Below, piece after piece: positions 8,402 to 17,473 of a stretch of 64,000 nt of DNA. The DNA is from RUG14300 sp964391805. Its GTDB lineage: Bacteria; Bacillota; Clostridia; Christensenellales; CAG-1252. Where the stretch lies: assembly GCA_964391805.1 (NCBI GenBank), contig CAYMNK010000004.1:62001-126000 (forward strand), written 5' to 3'. The notes under the pieces are model-generated. The model searched no databases and was not told the origin of the DNA. It was given only the letters and a program-made list of their open reading frames with translations. How positions within the stretch are numbered: the first letter of the stretch is position 1; every line of letters starts with the position of its first letter. The position numbers were made by a program, and so were the translations under genes.

Positions 8402-9940
8402 ATGACAAACAACATTAAAAGCAAAGCAATTTTAGTAATGATTTTTTCGGTAGCGACAAGATCAATATCATTTTTGTTTAAAATTTATTTATCGAGGGAA
8501 TTTGGTGCAGAGATTCTTGGACTTTTCTCTATGGCTACAGCGGTATTTGGATTATTGACCATGATATCAAGTTCAGGAATTCCATTAACGGTTTCAAGAC
8601 AAATTGCGGAAACTAACGCTATTACGAATAGGAATAAAAAAGCCTATGGAATAATTTCAAGTGGATTGATTGTATCATTGATAATAAATACAATTACTAT
8701 AGCGCTATTCGTTATATTTAGACACCAAATATTATCGTTATTAGCCGATGAGCGCGCCGAAAAGCTTTGTTTGATTGTGCTACCGGCAACCTTTTCAACA
8801 TGCGTATACAATGTAATTAGATCATTTTTTATGGGTAGAAAAAGCTACCTAATATATTCTATTACTGAACTTGTAGAAGAAATCTTAAACGTAATAATTG
8901 TTTTGTTATTAGTTTCGGGAATGGTAATCAATGTTGATAAATCGGAAATATTACCTATTACCTTCACAACTGCCGATATCATATGCTTCGTATTAATTCT
9001 TTTGATTTATTTTTTTAGAGGTAATAAACTTAGCAAACCATGCCAAACGAAGGAACTCATCAAAAGCAGCACTCCAATCACATTTATGAGACTTTTTGCT
9101 TCTCTCGCAACTACATTTACGGCTATAATGCTTCCAAACAGATTGGTTGCATCGGGACTTACAATTGAGTTCGCAACCGAAGAATTCGGGCGCGCCACAG
9201 GAATGGCATATCCCCTTTTATTTGCACCTTTAGCGATTACATCTGCTCTATCAACCGTACTTCTTCCCGAAATAGCAGAACTTAACGCCTCAAATAACTT
9301 AAAATCCATTTCTTATAAACTCGATAAAAGTATGAGCATTTCATATGCAATTTCCGCCATATTCTTTATCGTATATTATTCATTGGGTGAGGAGTTATGC
9401 GGATTCTTATTCAATGATACGCGAGCAGGCATTTTTCTATCCTTTGCCTCAGGGATGGTGCTACTCATTTCATTAGTCCAACTTACAACAACTTCGTTGA
9501 ATTCTGTAGGGAAAGAACGCACTTGTTTCGTCAATAATACAATAGGAATTGCCTTACTATTGGTTTGTTTATATATTCTTCCCCAATATATAGGAATACT
9601 ATCGTTAGCAGTCGGTCAAACTTTGCTCTATCTCGTTGTTTTTATACTGAACAGTATTGCCCTATGTAAACTTAATATTAGCGAACTAAGTTATTATAAA
9701 CCTTTATTTACTATATCGATTTTTGCATTGATTATTGCCTCCGTAATTAAGTATATAAAGGGATTATTATCTTCTATTACACCAATATTATCGTTAATTA
9801 TATTGGGGATTTGCATATCGATACTTTATTGTATTAGTTTATTGGTTATTCCCTCGTATAGAGCTTTTGCTATCGATATATTTAATGCGATTAAAAAACG
9901 ATTTAACCATTTAAAAAATCACCAAAAGAAGTTGAAATAA
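8402..9940 (+). CDS. SpoVB-like polysaccharide flippase (MATE/MOP superfamily)
   Basis: A 512-residue integral membrane protein with about 14 predicted helices, matching the length of SpoVB/MurJ-type lipid flippases. The N-terminal RSISFLFKIYLSREFGAE and EIAELNAS motifs resemble the stage V sporulation protein B branch. The family moves lipid-linked sugars across the cytoplasmic membrane, and SpoVB works in spore cortex synthesis. The ATG at 8402 (after AAGAGA) is preferred because the family N-terminus begins there; an in-frame ATG at 8369 would add 11 residues. folT follows after 27 bases but has its own promoter. Confidence 0.8.
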   Translation: MTNNIKSKAILVMIFSVATRSISFLFKIYLSREFGAEILGLFSMATAVFGLLTMISSSGIPLTVSRQIAETNAITNRNKKAYGIISSGLIVSLIINTITIALFVIFRHQILSLLADERAEKLCLIVLPATFSTCVYNVIRSFFMGRKSYLIYSITELVEEILNVIIVLLLVSGMVINVDKSEILPITFTTADIICFVLILLIYFFRGNKLSKPCQTKELIKSSTPITFMRLFASLATTFTAIMLPNRLVASGLTIEFATEEFGRATGMAYPLLFAPLAITSALSTVLLPEIAELNASNNLKSISYKLDKSMSISYAISAIFFIVYYSLGEELCGFLFNDTRAGIFLSFASGMVLLISLVQLTTTSLNSVGKERTCFVNNTIGIALLLVCLYILPQYIGILSLAVGQTLLYLVVFILNSIALCKLNISELSYYKPLFTISIFALIIASVIKYIKGLLSSITPILSLIILGICISILYCISLLVIPSYRAFAIDIFNAIKKRFNHLKNHQKKLK

Positions 9941-9961
9941 AGTATTTTATTATGCTATAAT
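9932..9961 (+). promoter_or_regulatory. Predicted promoter of folT giving a leaderless mRNA
   Basis: TTGAAA (9932-9937), an 18-base spacer and TATAAT (9956-9961) precede the ATG at 9968 by only six bases, so transcription should start at or next to the ATG. The -35 box lies inside the end of the flippase gene. Confidence 0.65.
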
Positions 9962-9967
9962 TCATAT

Positions 9968-10648
9968 ATGAAAAATTGCGAATTAACCAAAGAAAAAATC
10001 GGTTTTAAAAATGTATTTAAGTGCAACTTTGAAACTCTATATGGTACAACGGATAAAACAAAGAAAGGAATAGCCGTCAAAGGTACCGTCAGAATAGCGT
10101 ATTTAGCGCTATTCATCGCTTTGGCTACATTATTCAATGTATGTACTTTTGTTATAAATAAATATTTTGCATTATCCTTTATAGGTATTCCTTGTTTCAT
10201 TGCAGGTATAATGTTAGGTCCGATTAGCGGTTTTACCGTAGGATTCTTAGGTGATTTATTAGGATCGATCATAGCACCTCAAGGTCCGTATATGCCAATG
10301 ATAGGTATTGCATCGGGCTTATATGGTTTTATCCCGGGACTTATATTCCTATTATTCAAAATGAAACCACAAATCAAAATTGCTATATCTTATCTATTAT
10401 GTTTGATAATTTGTACGTGCTGTCTTAACACCGTAAGTATTTGGCTCGTTTACTCAAGTGGCGAGAAAACATTAGCAACTTTCTGGGTTTATCTAAAAAT
10501 TCGGCTACCATTTCAAATAGCCGTTGCTGCGATTAATTGGTTTTTGACTACAGTTTTATATGAATGTTTAGTTAAAGCAAAAATAATCAAAAAACCGATA
10601 TATAAGAATGTTTCGGAACTCGTTAAAAGTGACATGATTGATCGCTAA
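9968..10648 (+). CDS. folT: ECF transporter S component, folate type (FolT)
   Basis: A 226-residue membrane protein with about six helices. After a soluble 38-residue N-terminus comes VRIAYLALFIALATL, and then GFTVGFLGDLLGSI followed by PQGPYMPMIGIASGLYGFIP. This matches the folate-family S component of energy-coupling-factor transporters, which binds folate in the membrane and works with a shared EcfT/EcfA module encoded elsewhere. No Shine-Dalgarno site precedes the ATG, and a promoter -10 box lies six bases upstream. No other suitable ATG exists before the first helix. A bidirectional terminator follows. Confidence 0.8.
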   Translation: MKNCELTKEKIGFKNVFKCNFETLYGTTDKTKKGIAVKGTVRIAYLALFIALATLFNVCTFVINKYFALSFIGIPCFIAGIMLGPISGFTVGFLGDLLGSIIAPQGPYMPMIGIASGLYGFIPGLIFLLFKMKPQIKIAISYLLCLIICTCCLNTVSIWLVYSSGEKTLATFWVYLKIRLPFQIAVAAINWFLTTVLYECLVKAKIIKKPIYKNVSELVKSDMIDR

Positions 10649-10676
10649 CGATTGCCTATATATAGGATTAATTTTG

Positions 10677-10711
10677 AAAAAAGTCCGTTACGCTTGGTAC
10701 GGACTTTTTAC
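10677..10711 (+). terminator. Bidirectional terminator between folT and the GrpB-family gene
   Basis: AAGTCCGT pairs with ACGGACTT around a short loop, with A-run on the left and T-run on the right, so it can act on both convergent transcripts. Confidence 0.85.
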
Positions 10712-10713
10712 TT

Positions 10714-11250
10714 TTAAACTTGTACATTATAGAGTTTATACGCCTTTTGTAATACCTCGTTGATAAAACTCTTTTTTGCAGAAGTATATTTGCTCTTTTC
10801 GGTAGAGAACTTTTCGTAGAGCGTTTCTTTTAATTTACGGTATTCCTCTAATGTTTCGGGATGTTCTAATAAATACCGCTTAAAACACATGAATTCGTTC
10901 CAATACTTACTATCGATAAGCGTTAGATGAATGTAATGCGTATAACAATCTGCTTCACCCTTTCGTGCTAATATTTCACCGTTACTATCGTAGGTATCCA
11001 ATATATCGTATCCTTTTTTCGCTAACTTGTTAGCAATAACGTGCAATTCGTCTTGGCGAACTACACCGACGGCAATATCGATAATGGGCTTAGCCGATAA
11101 TCCGATTATCGAAGTACTTCCAATGTGTTCGATACGGATTTTGAAGCCCTTAAGATACTGTTTTAGAACTAACTCCTCTCTTTTGTATTCAATTTTCCAA
11201 ATATCATCATAAGGCATTACCTTTACCTTATTCTTTTCTACACCTATCAT
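10714..11250 (-). CDS. GrpB/UPF0157 family protein
   Basis: A 178-residue cytoplasmic protein with the family motif IEHIGSTSIIGLSAKPIIDIAV near the N-terminus and YTHYIHLTL in the middle. The GrpB family has a nucleotidyltransferase-like fold and sometimes occurs fused to dephospho-CoA kinase, but its reaction is not established. GAAGGAAAG sits ahead of the ATG at 11250. It lies downstream of tex in the same direction with a 38-base gap, so they may be co-transcribed. Confidence 0.85.
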   Translation of the reverse strand: MIGVEKNKVKVMPYDDIWKIEYKREELVLKQYLKGFKIRIEHIGSTSIIGLSAKPIIDIAVGVVRQDELHVIANKLAKKGYDILDTYDSNGEILARKGEADCYTHYIHLTLIDSKYWNEFMCFKRYLLEHPETLEEYRKLKETLYEKFSTEKSKYTSAKKSFINEVLQKAYKLYNVQV

Positions 11251-11288
11251 ATCTTTCCTTCTGTAAATATTAATATCAGTGTATATTA

Positions 11289-13526
11289 TTATTTTTGACC
11301 GAATTTAGCCAAAAGCACTTTAAGCGAATCATTCAACGGCTCATCTTTCTTTTGTTCTTTTTTACCGCCTTTTTTCACTTTTCCACTACCATCTTCGCTC
11401 TTCATCGACAATGAAATCTTGTTTTTGTTAAGATCTACTCCGATAACTCTTACGCTTACCTTATCTCCGACTTTGACAACCTCGAAGGGTGAAGAAATAA
11501 ACTTATCGGACAATTGCGATATATGAACCAATCCGTCTTGGTGAACGCCTATATCGACAAATACACCGAAATCTACCACGTTTCTAACCACACCATCCAA
11601 AATCATACCCTCTTTGAGGTCTTCGATACTAAGTAAATCTTTTCTCAATGTGGGTTGAGGCAAAGAATCACGGATATCTCTACCGGGTTTCAACAGTTCT
11701 TGAATAATATCTTCGAGAGTGTATTCGCCCAATCCGCTTGCTTTCAAAACATTGGCAACGCCTACAGCTTTGATCCTTTCTCTAATATCGTTCACGCCCT
11801 TACCTAAGTCTAATTCGGAATAACCTAAATAAGATAATAGTTTTTTAACTTGTTCATATGCCTCGGGATGCACTCCTGTATTATCAAGAATATTTTTACC
11901 GTTACGTATTCTCAAAAATCCAGCACATTGCTCATAGGTTTTGGGGCCGAGTTTTGGTACGCTGAGCAATTCTTCCCTTGTTTCAAACTGTTTTTTATCT
12001 CTGTACTCGACGATCTTAGACGCCGTAGTCTTAGATAAACCGGAAACATAACTCAAAAGACTTACCGAGGCAGTATTTAAATCGACTCCGACTTTGTTTA
12101 CACAATCCTCAACAACGCCGTTCAAAACCTCTGTAAGACGTTTTTCGGGCATATCGTGCTGATATTCACCGACACCGATGCTCTTAACATCAATTTTAAT
12201 AAGTTCGGCGAGCGGGTCTTGTAGACGCCTTGCTATCGATATAGCCGAACGAATGGATACGTCATACTGTGGGAATTCCTCTGCACCAAGTTTAGATGCC
12301 GAATATACACTTGCACCCGCCTCGTTAACAATAGCGTATTCGAGAGGAGTCGGACATTTCTTAATCATATTCGATACGAATATCTCGGTTTCCTTACTTG
12401 CGGTACCGTTACCGATTGCAATTACGTTTACCTTAAATACCTTAATTGCTTTGAGCAATACCTGTTCGGCTTCTTCGATTTTACTTTGAGGCGGAGTAGG
12501 ATAAACAACGCCCTTACTAAGGACACTACCTCTTTCGTTGATAATGGCAACTTTACAACCCGTTCTATAAGCAGGATCGAGTGCCATGATTACTCTATTA
12601 TGGAGAGGCGGTTGCATCAACAACGGTTTAAGATTTCTCTCAAAAGTGTGGATAGCGACTTCGCTTGCTCTTTCAAAAAGCGATTTAAGCAATTCTCTCT
12701 CAAGCGACGGGAATAATAATCTCTTATATCCGTCCTCTATAGCAATTTGCACGAGTTGAGAAGTCGTGGATTTTTCATCAAGATAGGAATGTTCGATTAT
12801 TTCAAGTACATCATTATTATCCACTTCGATTTTTACATTGAGTTTTTTCTCTTTTTCACCTCTATTGATAGCTAAAATACGATGTCCGGGCATATTCTTA
12901 ACCTTTTCCGTGTAATCGTAATACATATCATAGGTTTTATCCTCGGAAGGAATCTCAAATGTATGAATAACGGCATTCTCGGCAAAATAGTCCCTCAGTT
13001 TTTTACGAAGTTCTGCATCATCTGATACTTTTTCGGCTATAATGTCACAAGCACCGCTGAGTGCTTCGTCAAGAGAGTTTACGCCCTTTTCCTCGTCGAT
13101 ATATGTCAAAGCCTGTTCGGAAACATCTTCGGTATTATGTTCCAAAATAAGATCTGCAAGTCCTTGTAATCCTTTTGCTATTGCTACACCGGCTCTTGTG
13201 GTCTTCTTTTGCTTATACGGTCTATATAAGTCCTCGACCTCGGTCATGGTTATAGCAAGTTCGATTTGTTTTTGAAGTTCGTCGGTCATCTTACCTTGTT
13301 CGGTGATCGATTTGGTAATTTCAGCCTTGCGCTCGTCTAAATTTCTAAGATATGTCAATCTATCGGATAATTCACGCAAAACTTGGTCGTCGATAGAACC
13401 CGTCATTTCCTTCCTATAACGCGCGATAAAAGGTAGAGTGTTGCCTTCATCGATAAGATCGATTACGTTTTTTACATGATTTTCTGTGAGTTTAAACTCG
13501 TTACTCAATATCTTTGAATAATTCAT
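11289..13526 (-). CDS. tex: RNA-binding transcription accessory protein Tex
   Basis: A 745-residue protein of normal Tex length. In order it has an N-terminal helical region, the YqgF/RNase H-like domain (ALDPAYRTGCKVAII), helix-hairpin-helix motifs (VSGLSKTTASKIVEYR and VPKLGPKTYEQ) and a C-terminal S1 RNA-binding domain (VVDFGVFVDIGVHQDGLVH). A lysine-rich tail follows. Tex is a widely conserved cytoplasmic protein tied to transcription and RNA handling. AAGGAGATCT precedes the ATG at 13526. Confidence 0.95.
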   Translation of the reverse strand: MNYSKILSNEFKLTENHVKNVIDLIDEGNTLPFIARYRKEMTGSIDDQVLRELSDRLTYLRNLDERKAEITKSITEQGKMTDELQKQIELAITMTEVEDLYRPYKQKKTTRAGVAIAKGLQGLADLILEHNTEDVSEQALTYIDEEKGVNSLDEALSGACDIIAEKVSDDAELRKKLRDYFAENAVIHTFEIPSEDKTYDMYYDYTEKVKNMPGHRILAINRGEKEKKLNVKIEVDNNDVLEIIEHSYLDEKSTTSQLVQIAIEDGYKRLLFPSLERELLKSLFERASEVAIHTFERNLKPLLMQPPLHNRVIMALDPAYRTGCKVAIINERGSVLSKGVVYPTPPQSKIEEAEQVLLKAIKVFKVNVIAIGNGTASKETEIFVSNMIKKCPTPLEYAIVNEAGASVYSASKLGAEEFPQYDVSIRSAISIARRLQDPLAELIKIDVKSIGVGEYQHDMPEKRLTEVLNGVVEDCVNKVGVDLNTASVSLLSYVSGLSKTTASKIVEYRDKKQFETREELLSVPKLGPKTYEQCAGFLRIRNGKNILDNTGVHPEAYEQVKKLLSYLGYSELDLGKGVNDIRERIKAVGVANVLKASGLGEYTLEDIIQELLKPGRDIRDSLPQPTLRKDLLSIEDLKEGMILDGVVRNVVDFGVFVDIGVHQDGLVHISQLSDKFISSPFEVVKVGDKVSVRVIGVDLNKNKISLSMKSEDGSGKVKKGGKKEQKKDEPLNDSLKVLLAKFGQK

Positions 13527-13559
13527 TAGATCTCCTTAGATATCAATCCGTTATAAGGA

Positions 13560-13588
13560 TTGACAATCCATTAGTTTTGTAATATAAT
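13560..13588 (+). promoter_or_regulatory. Consensus sigma-A promoter for tRNA-Gly(CCC)
   Basis: A perfect TTGACA (13560-13565), 17-base spacer and perfect TATAAT (13583-13588) lie 14 bases before the tRNA. Confidence 0.85.
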
Positions 13589-13602
13589 ATGTTTAAGCAT
13601 TT

Positions 13603-13677
13603 GCGAAAGTCGCTCAATGGTAGAGCGTCGGCTTCCCAAGCCGATTCCCGCGGGTTCGATTCCCGTCTTTCGCTCCA
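13603..13677 (+). tRNA. tRNA-Gly (anticodon CCC)
   Basis: Acceptor stem GCGAAAG/CTTTCGC, D arm, anticodon stem TCGGC/GCCGA with loop TTCCCAA (anticodon CCC), T arm CGGG-TTCGATT-CCCG and an encoded CCA end are all seen. Confidence 0.95.
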
Positions 13678-13678
13678 T

Positions 13679-13709
13679 AATCGTATCCTAAGGGATGCGA
13701 TTTTTTTTT
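13679..13709 (+). terminator. Terminator after tRNA-Gly(CCC)
   Basis: AATCGTATCC pairs with GGATGCGATT (one G-T pair) around a four-base loop, followed by a T-run. Confidence 0.85.
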
Positions 13710-13870
13710 ATAAACTGCCGAACTTTCAATTTGGAAAAATCAAATTTTCAAACAGTTCATAAAACAGCGTTAATATAATAACATATTTAAGTCGATTTGT
13801 ATCGCTTTTCACAATAAATTAATTTTTTTTATTTTATTGGTTCATCTATTTTTGTTATAATCGGCTCGAA

Positions 13871-13905
13871 TTGTTAATTAAAACGATTTTTATATTGATT
13901 AACAA
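13871..13905. promoter_or_regulatory. Inverted repeat upstream of the alpha-galactosidase operon (possible operator)
   Basis: TTGTTAAT (13871-13878) and ATTAACAA (13898-13905) form an eight-base inverted repeat with 19 bases between, just upstream of the predicted promoter. No regulator gene is adjacent. The rest of 13710-13937 is very AT-rich with nothing else recognisable. Confidence 0.35.
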
Positions 13906-13937
13906 TGTTTAATCACAACTTTTTATGCTTATTGATA

Positions 13938-13966
13938 TTGTAATTCAAATAAAAATATTATATAAT
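13938..13966 (+). promoter_or_regulatory. Predicted promoter of the alpha-galactosidase operon
   Basis: TTGTAA (13938-13943), 17 bases and TATAAT (13961-13966) lie 31 bases before the ATG. Confidence 0.6.
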
Positions 13967-13997
13967 AATATAAAGACAATTCTATTCGGAGGATATT

Positions 13998-15671
13998 ATG
14001 ACCGATTATAAATTCTATATCAAATACAGAGTCAACGGTACCTTATACGGTACATCCAAGGAAAAATGCGTTCACTATACCCTCGATAAGGAGTATAGCG
14101 ATAACCGTATAAAGGTCATCATCAAACCTAAGGAAAACGTAAAAATAGAACTTGTAGAGGTCAAGTTATCTTTTATTCGCAACTTCGTTGATGACGATAG
14201 ATTCTTTGCTAATGGTTTCCAATCTTGGACAACCTCCAGAGAATACTCCAAAAATGACAAGAATAAAAGAATCAATCAGCTTTATAAAGCTATCGATCTA
14301 ATCTCCGCGTATGCAGGCTCTCCCGGTGATTACCTTTTTACTGAAGAAGAAAAGAAGGCGGGATGTTTCCATAGTTGGACTTATACATATATAAGAAATG
14401 GAGAAAAGGTCGAATTATTGGGTTCGCTCTCGGATAGATTTGCTTATACACTATTCAAGGTTGATATGCAAGGTGGAACAATAGATATCAATAAGGATGT
14501 TTCGGGTAAGACAATTTCGGAAGAAGTTACCCTATTCGATATAGTTAGATTTGTCGGAGATTATGATAAGGTATTTGACGAGTATTTTGATTCTATGCAT
14601 ATTCGTAAACCGAGAATCGATCATATGAGCGGATATACATCTTGGTACAACTATTTCGCAAATATCGACGAGGATATTATCATTAGAGACCTAAACGGAT
14701 TGGACAGAGTTTCCGATAGTGTCAACATCATTCAAATCGACGACGGATACCAAGTTGCTACCGGTGATTGGGTGGAAAACGAAAAATTTTCTCACGGTCT
14801 TAAGGCTATCACAGAATCCATTCACGATAAAGGTTATTTGGCAGGGCTTTGGTTAGCACCGTTTTCGGTTAACAAGCAATCGAGCATGTTTAAAGAGCAT
14901 AAAGATTGGTTGATTACTAACGATAAAGGCAAACCAATGCTTAATGCCATGTCTTGGGGTGGCGGATATTCTATGGATATTTATATCCCCGAAGTTCGCG
15001 AATATATCAAGTCGTTTTTCAAAAGAGTTTTCGACGAATGGAACTTCGATATGGTCAAACTCGACTTCCTCTATTCTCAAGCAATAATGCCAAGAAATAA
15101 TAAAACAAGGAGCGAGATTATGTATGACGCAATGGACTTCTTGCGCGAATGTGTTGGCGATAAGATATTGTTAGCATGCGGTGCTCCGCTCGCTCCGTGT
15201 TTCGGTGTAACCGATGCGTGCAGAATCAGTTGCGATGTTGATATAAAATATTCCGATACACTATTTAGGATGCTTAAATTCAATAAGGAAACGCCAAGTG
15301 CCATTAACGCACTGACAAGTACGATTTTCCGTAGACACCTAAACGGAAGAGCATTTGTAAATGATCCGGACGTATTTTTCCTAAGAGACGTAAATATCAA
15401 ATTCACCGAAGACCAAAAACTGTTGTTGGGCTTTATAAACAACCTACTCGGTGACGTATTGTTCGTTTCGGATAACGCAGGCGATTTCTCCGAACAAAAA
15501 ATCGATATTTTAAAAACCTTCTTTGAGAAGAATTCAAATAAAGTATTAAAGGCTGAATACATCGATAAATACAATATGCAAATAGACTTTACCGATAATG
15601 AATCGGTAAAATCTATAAAATTTAATATCAAAACAGGAGAATCAAATGTCCGCGATTTATTAGGACTATAA
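13998..15671 (+). CDS. GH36-type alpha-galactosidase
   Basis: A 557-residue enzyme without a signal peptide, so cytoplasmic. The TIM barrel carries GYTSWYNYF (about 212-220), IQIDDGYQ (246-252) and GLWLAPF (283-289). MVKLDFLY holds the likely nucleophile Asp356, and RISCDVD the likely acid/base Asp413. These match glycoside hydrolase family 36/clan D, which releases terminal alpha-galactose from oligosaccharides such as melibiose or raffinose. It is shorter than the roughly 700-residue GH36 enzymes. GGAGGATATT precedes the ATG. The rRNA methyltransferase gene starts four bases after its stop, so it leads a mixed-function operon; no sugar transporter is nearby. Confidence 0.8.
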   Translation: MTDYKFYIKYRVNGTLYGTSKEKCVHYTLDKEYSDNRIKVIIKPKENVKIELVEVKLSFIRNFVDDDRFFANGFQSWTTSREYSKNDKNKRINQLYKAIDLISAYAGSPGDYLFTEEEKKAGCFHSWTYTYIRNGEKVELLGSLSDRFAYTLFKVDMQGGTIDINKDVSGKTISEEVTLFDIVRFVGDYDKVFDEYFDSMHIRKPRIDHMSGYTSWYNYFANIDEDIIIRDLNGLDRVSDSVNIIQIDDGYQVATGDWVENEKFSHGLKAITESIHDKGYLAGLWLAPFSVNKQSSMFKEHKDWLITNDKGKPMLNAMSWGGGYSMDIYIPEVREYIKSFFKRVFDEWNFDMVKLDFLYSQAIMPRNNKTRSEIMYDAMDFLRECVGDKILLACGAPLAPCFGVTDACRISCDVDIKYSDTLFRMLKFNKETPSAINALTSTIFRRHLNGRAFVNDPDVFFLRDVNIKFTEDQKLLLGFINNLLGDVLFVSDNAGDFSEQKIDILKTFFEKNSNKVLKAEYIDKYNMQIDFTDNESVKSIKFNIKTGESNVRDLLGL

Positions 15672-15675
15672 TTAT

Positions 15676-16815
15676 ATGAAGTATAACATTTGTGTCACTA
15701 CCGCATTCGGCATTGAAGCGGTCACTAAAAGAGAGTTATCCCGCCTTGGATTCGAGGATGTCCCTGCAAATAAAGGTATGTTCTCTTTTTATGGCAACGA
15801 GTTGGATATTGCAAGGTGCAATATGTTTCTAAGAACTGCCGAGCGGGTTTATATCAAACTCGATGAATTTCCTTGTACCGATTTCGACAGGTTATTTGAC
15901 GGCGTTTCTGCCATTAGTTGGTCGGATTATATTAATTTCGAGGGACAAGTCATAGTTAACGGAAAATGCGTAAATAGCGTTATTTACGGCGTTTCCGCAT
16001 GCCAATCCATCATCAAAAAGGCTATAGTTGTCAAATTATGCAAAAGACACGGTACCAATACACTTCCTGAAAAAGCCGAAAGATATAAGGTCGAATTCGC
16101 AATAATTGACGATATCTGCTCTATTTATTTGGACACATCGGGGACAGGATTACATAAGCGCGGGTATAGAGAACTTGTAGGTGAAGCATCGATAAAAGAA
16201 ACAATGGCTTCCGCTATACTTCAATTGTCGGTATTCAACACTGATAAGGATTTTGCCGATCCGTTTTGCGGAAGCGGTACATTCCCAATCGAGGCATGTA
16301 TGCTTGCTTTAAATATAGCACCCGGAATCAATCGTTCATTTGATTTTGCTGAATGGAAAACGATAGATGTCAACCCTTATCAAGTCGCATTGGAAGAAGC
16401 GAAAGATTTAGTCAAAAAAGATAAAGAAGTGAGAATCGCGGGATACGATATCGACAAAAATGCAATCAAATTATCTATGCATCATGCCGAAAAAGCGGGG
16501 GTACGTGAGCATATCCACTTCCAACAAAGAAATGCACTTGACTTTTCTTCTCACCGTTCCTACGGCGTTATTTGTACCAATCCACCTTATGGCGAAAGAC
16601 TGTCAAACGAAAAAGATGCAAGCGAATTAATGAAGAATTTTGCCAAAACTTTCTACAAACTCAACGATTGGTCGCTATACCTAATAACGGCACTACCGGG
16701 ATTTGAGTATGCTTTCGGTAAAAAAGCAGACAAAAATAGAAAGTTATACAATGGCAAAATCGAATGTAGATTATATCAATACTTAGGTAAAAAACCACCG
16801 AAAAACAATGATTAA
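15676..16815 (+). CDS. THUMP-domain 23S rRNA (guanine-N2) methyltransferase, RlmL/YpsC type
   Basis: A 379-residue protein. The N-terminal part (YNICVTTAFGIEAVTKREL) and the following region match the ferredoxin-like/THUMP RNA-binding module. The C-terminal class I methyltransferase has DPFCGSGTFPIEA and the catalytic motif TNPPYGERL typical of N2-guanine methyltransferases. It corresponds in length to the YpsC-type protein that modifies 23S rRNA in Gram-positives. It lies between the alpha-galactosidase and ung genes and overlaps ung by eight bases. Confidence 0.88.
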   Translation: MKYNICVTTAFGIEAVTKRELSRLGFEDVPANKGMFSFYGNELDIARCNMFLRTAERVYIKLDEFPCTDFDRLFDGVSAISWSDYINFEGQVIVNGKCVNSVIYGVSACQSIIKKAIVVKLCKRHGTNTLPEKAERYKVEFAIIDDICSIYLDTSGTGLHKRGYRELVGEASIKETMASAILQLSVFNTDKDFADPFCGSGTFPIEACMLALNIAPGINRSFDFAEWKTIDVNPYQVALEEAKDLVKKDKEVRIAGYDIDKNAIKLSMHHAEKAGVREHIHFQQRNALDFSSHRSYGVICTNPPYGERLSNEKDASELMKNFAKTFYKLNDWSLYLITALPGFEYAFGKKADKNRKLYNGKIECRLYQYLGKKPPKNND

Positions 16816-17473
16816 AGTTAATAACGATTGGGACGTAATATTAAACAAGGAATACAATAAGGATTATTATCAAAAATTGAGATCGATATTGGCAAACGAA
16901 TACAATAGTTATACCGTTTACCCCGATATGTACAATATTTTTAATGCTTTCAAATATACTTCTTATTCCGAAGTAAAGGTTGTTATTTTGGGACAAGATC
17001 CTTATCATAACGTCGGTCAAGCTCATGGCTTGGCTTTTTCGGTGTTACCCGATGTGGATATCCCGCCCTCTTTGAAAAATATATTTAAGGAAATGCATGA
17101 CGATATCGGATTTACTATTCCCGATAACGGTTGCTTGACAAAGTGGGCGCAAAACGGTGTATTCTTACTGAACACCTCACTGACTGTTAGAGCGCATTCT
17201 CCAAACTCGCATAAAAACATTGGTTGGGAAACTTTTACCGATAACATTATATCGGAATTGAATGACCGTGACGATCCTATTGTATTTCTGCTTTGGGGTG
17301 CAAACGCAAGGTCAAAAGCAAAGCTTATCACTAACGATAAGCATCTTGTTCTTCAAGCACCGCACCCGAGTCCGCTATCCGCATTTAATGGTTTTTTCGG
17401 ATGCAAACATTTCAGCAAAACAAATGAGTTTTTAGCAAGCATCGGTAAAAGTATTGACTGGAGTTTATCATGA
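16808..17473 (+). CDS. ung: Uracil-DNA glycosylase
   Basis: A 221-residue family 1 UDG. The water-activating motif GQDPYH is at residues 62-67 (Asp64) and the HPSPLS motif is near the C-terminus. It removes uracil from DNA as the first step of base excision repair. Its start overlaps the upstream methyltransferase by eight bases and its stop overlaps the next glycosylase gene by four (ATGA), so translation is coupled. Confidence 0.97.
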   Translation: MIKVNNDWDVILNKEYNKDYYQKLRSILANEYNSYTVYPDMYNIFNAFKYTSYSEVKVVILGQDPYHNVGQAHGLAFSVLPDVDIPPSLKNIFKEMHDDIGFTIPDNGCLTKWAQNGVFLLNTSLTVRAHSPNSHKNIGWETFTDNIISELNDRDDPIVFLLWGANARSKAKLITNDKHLVLQAPHPSPLSAFNGFFGCKHFSKTNEFLASIGKSIDWSLS

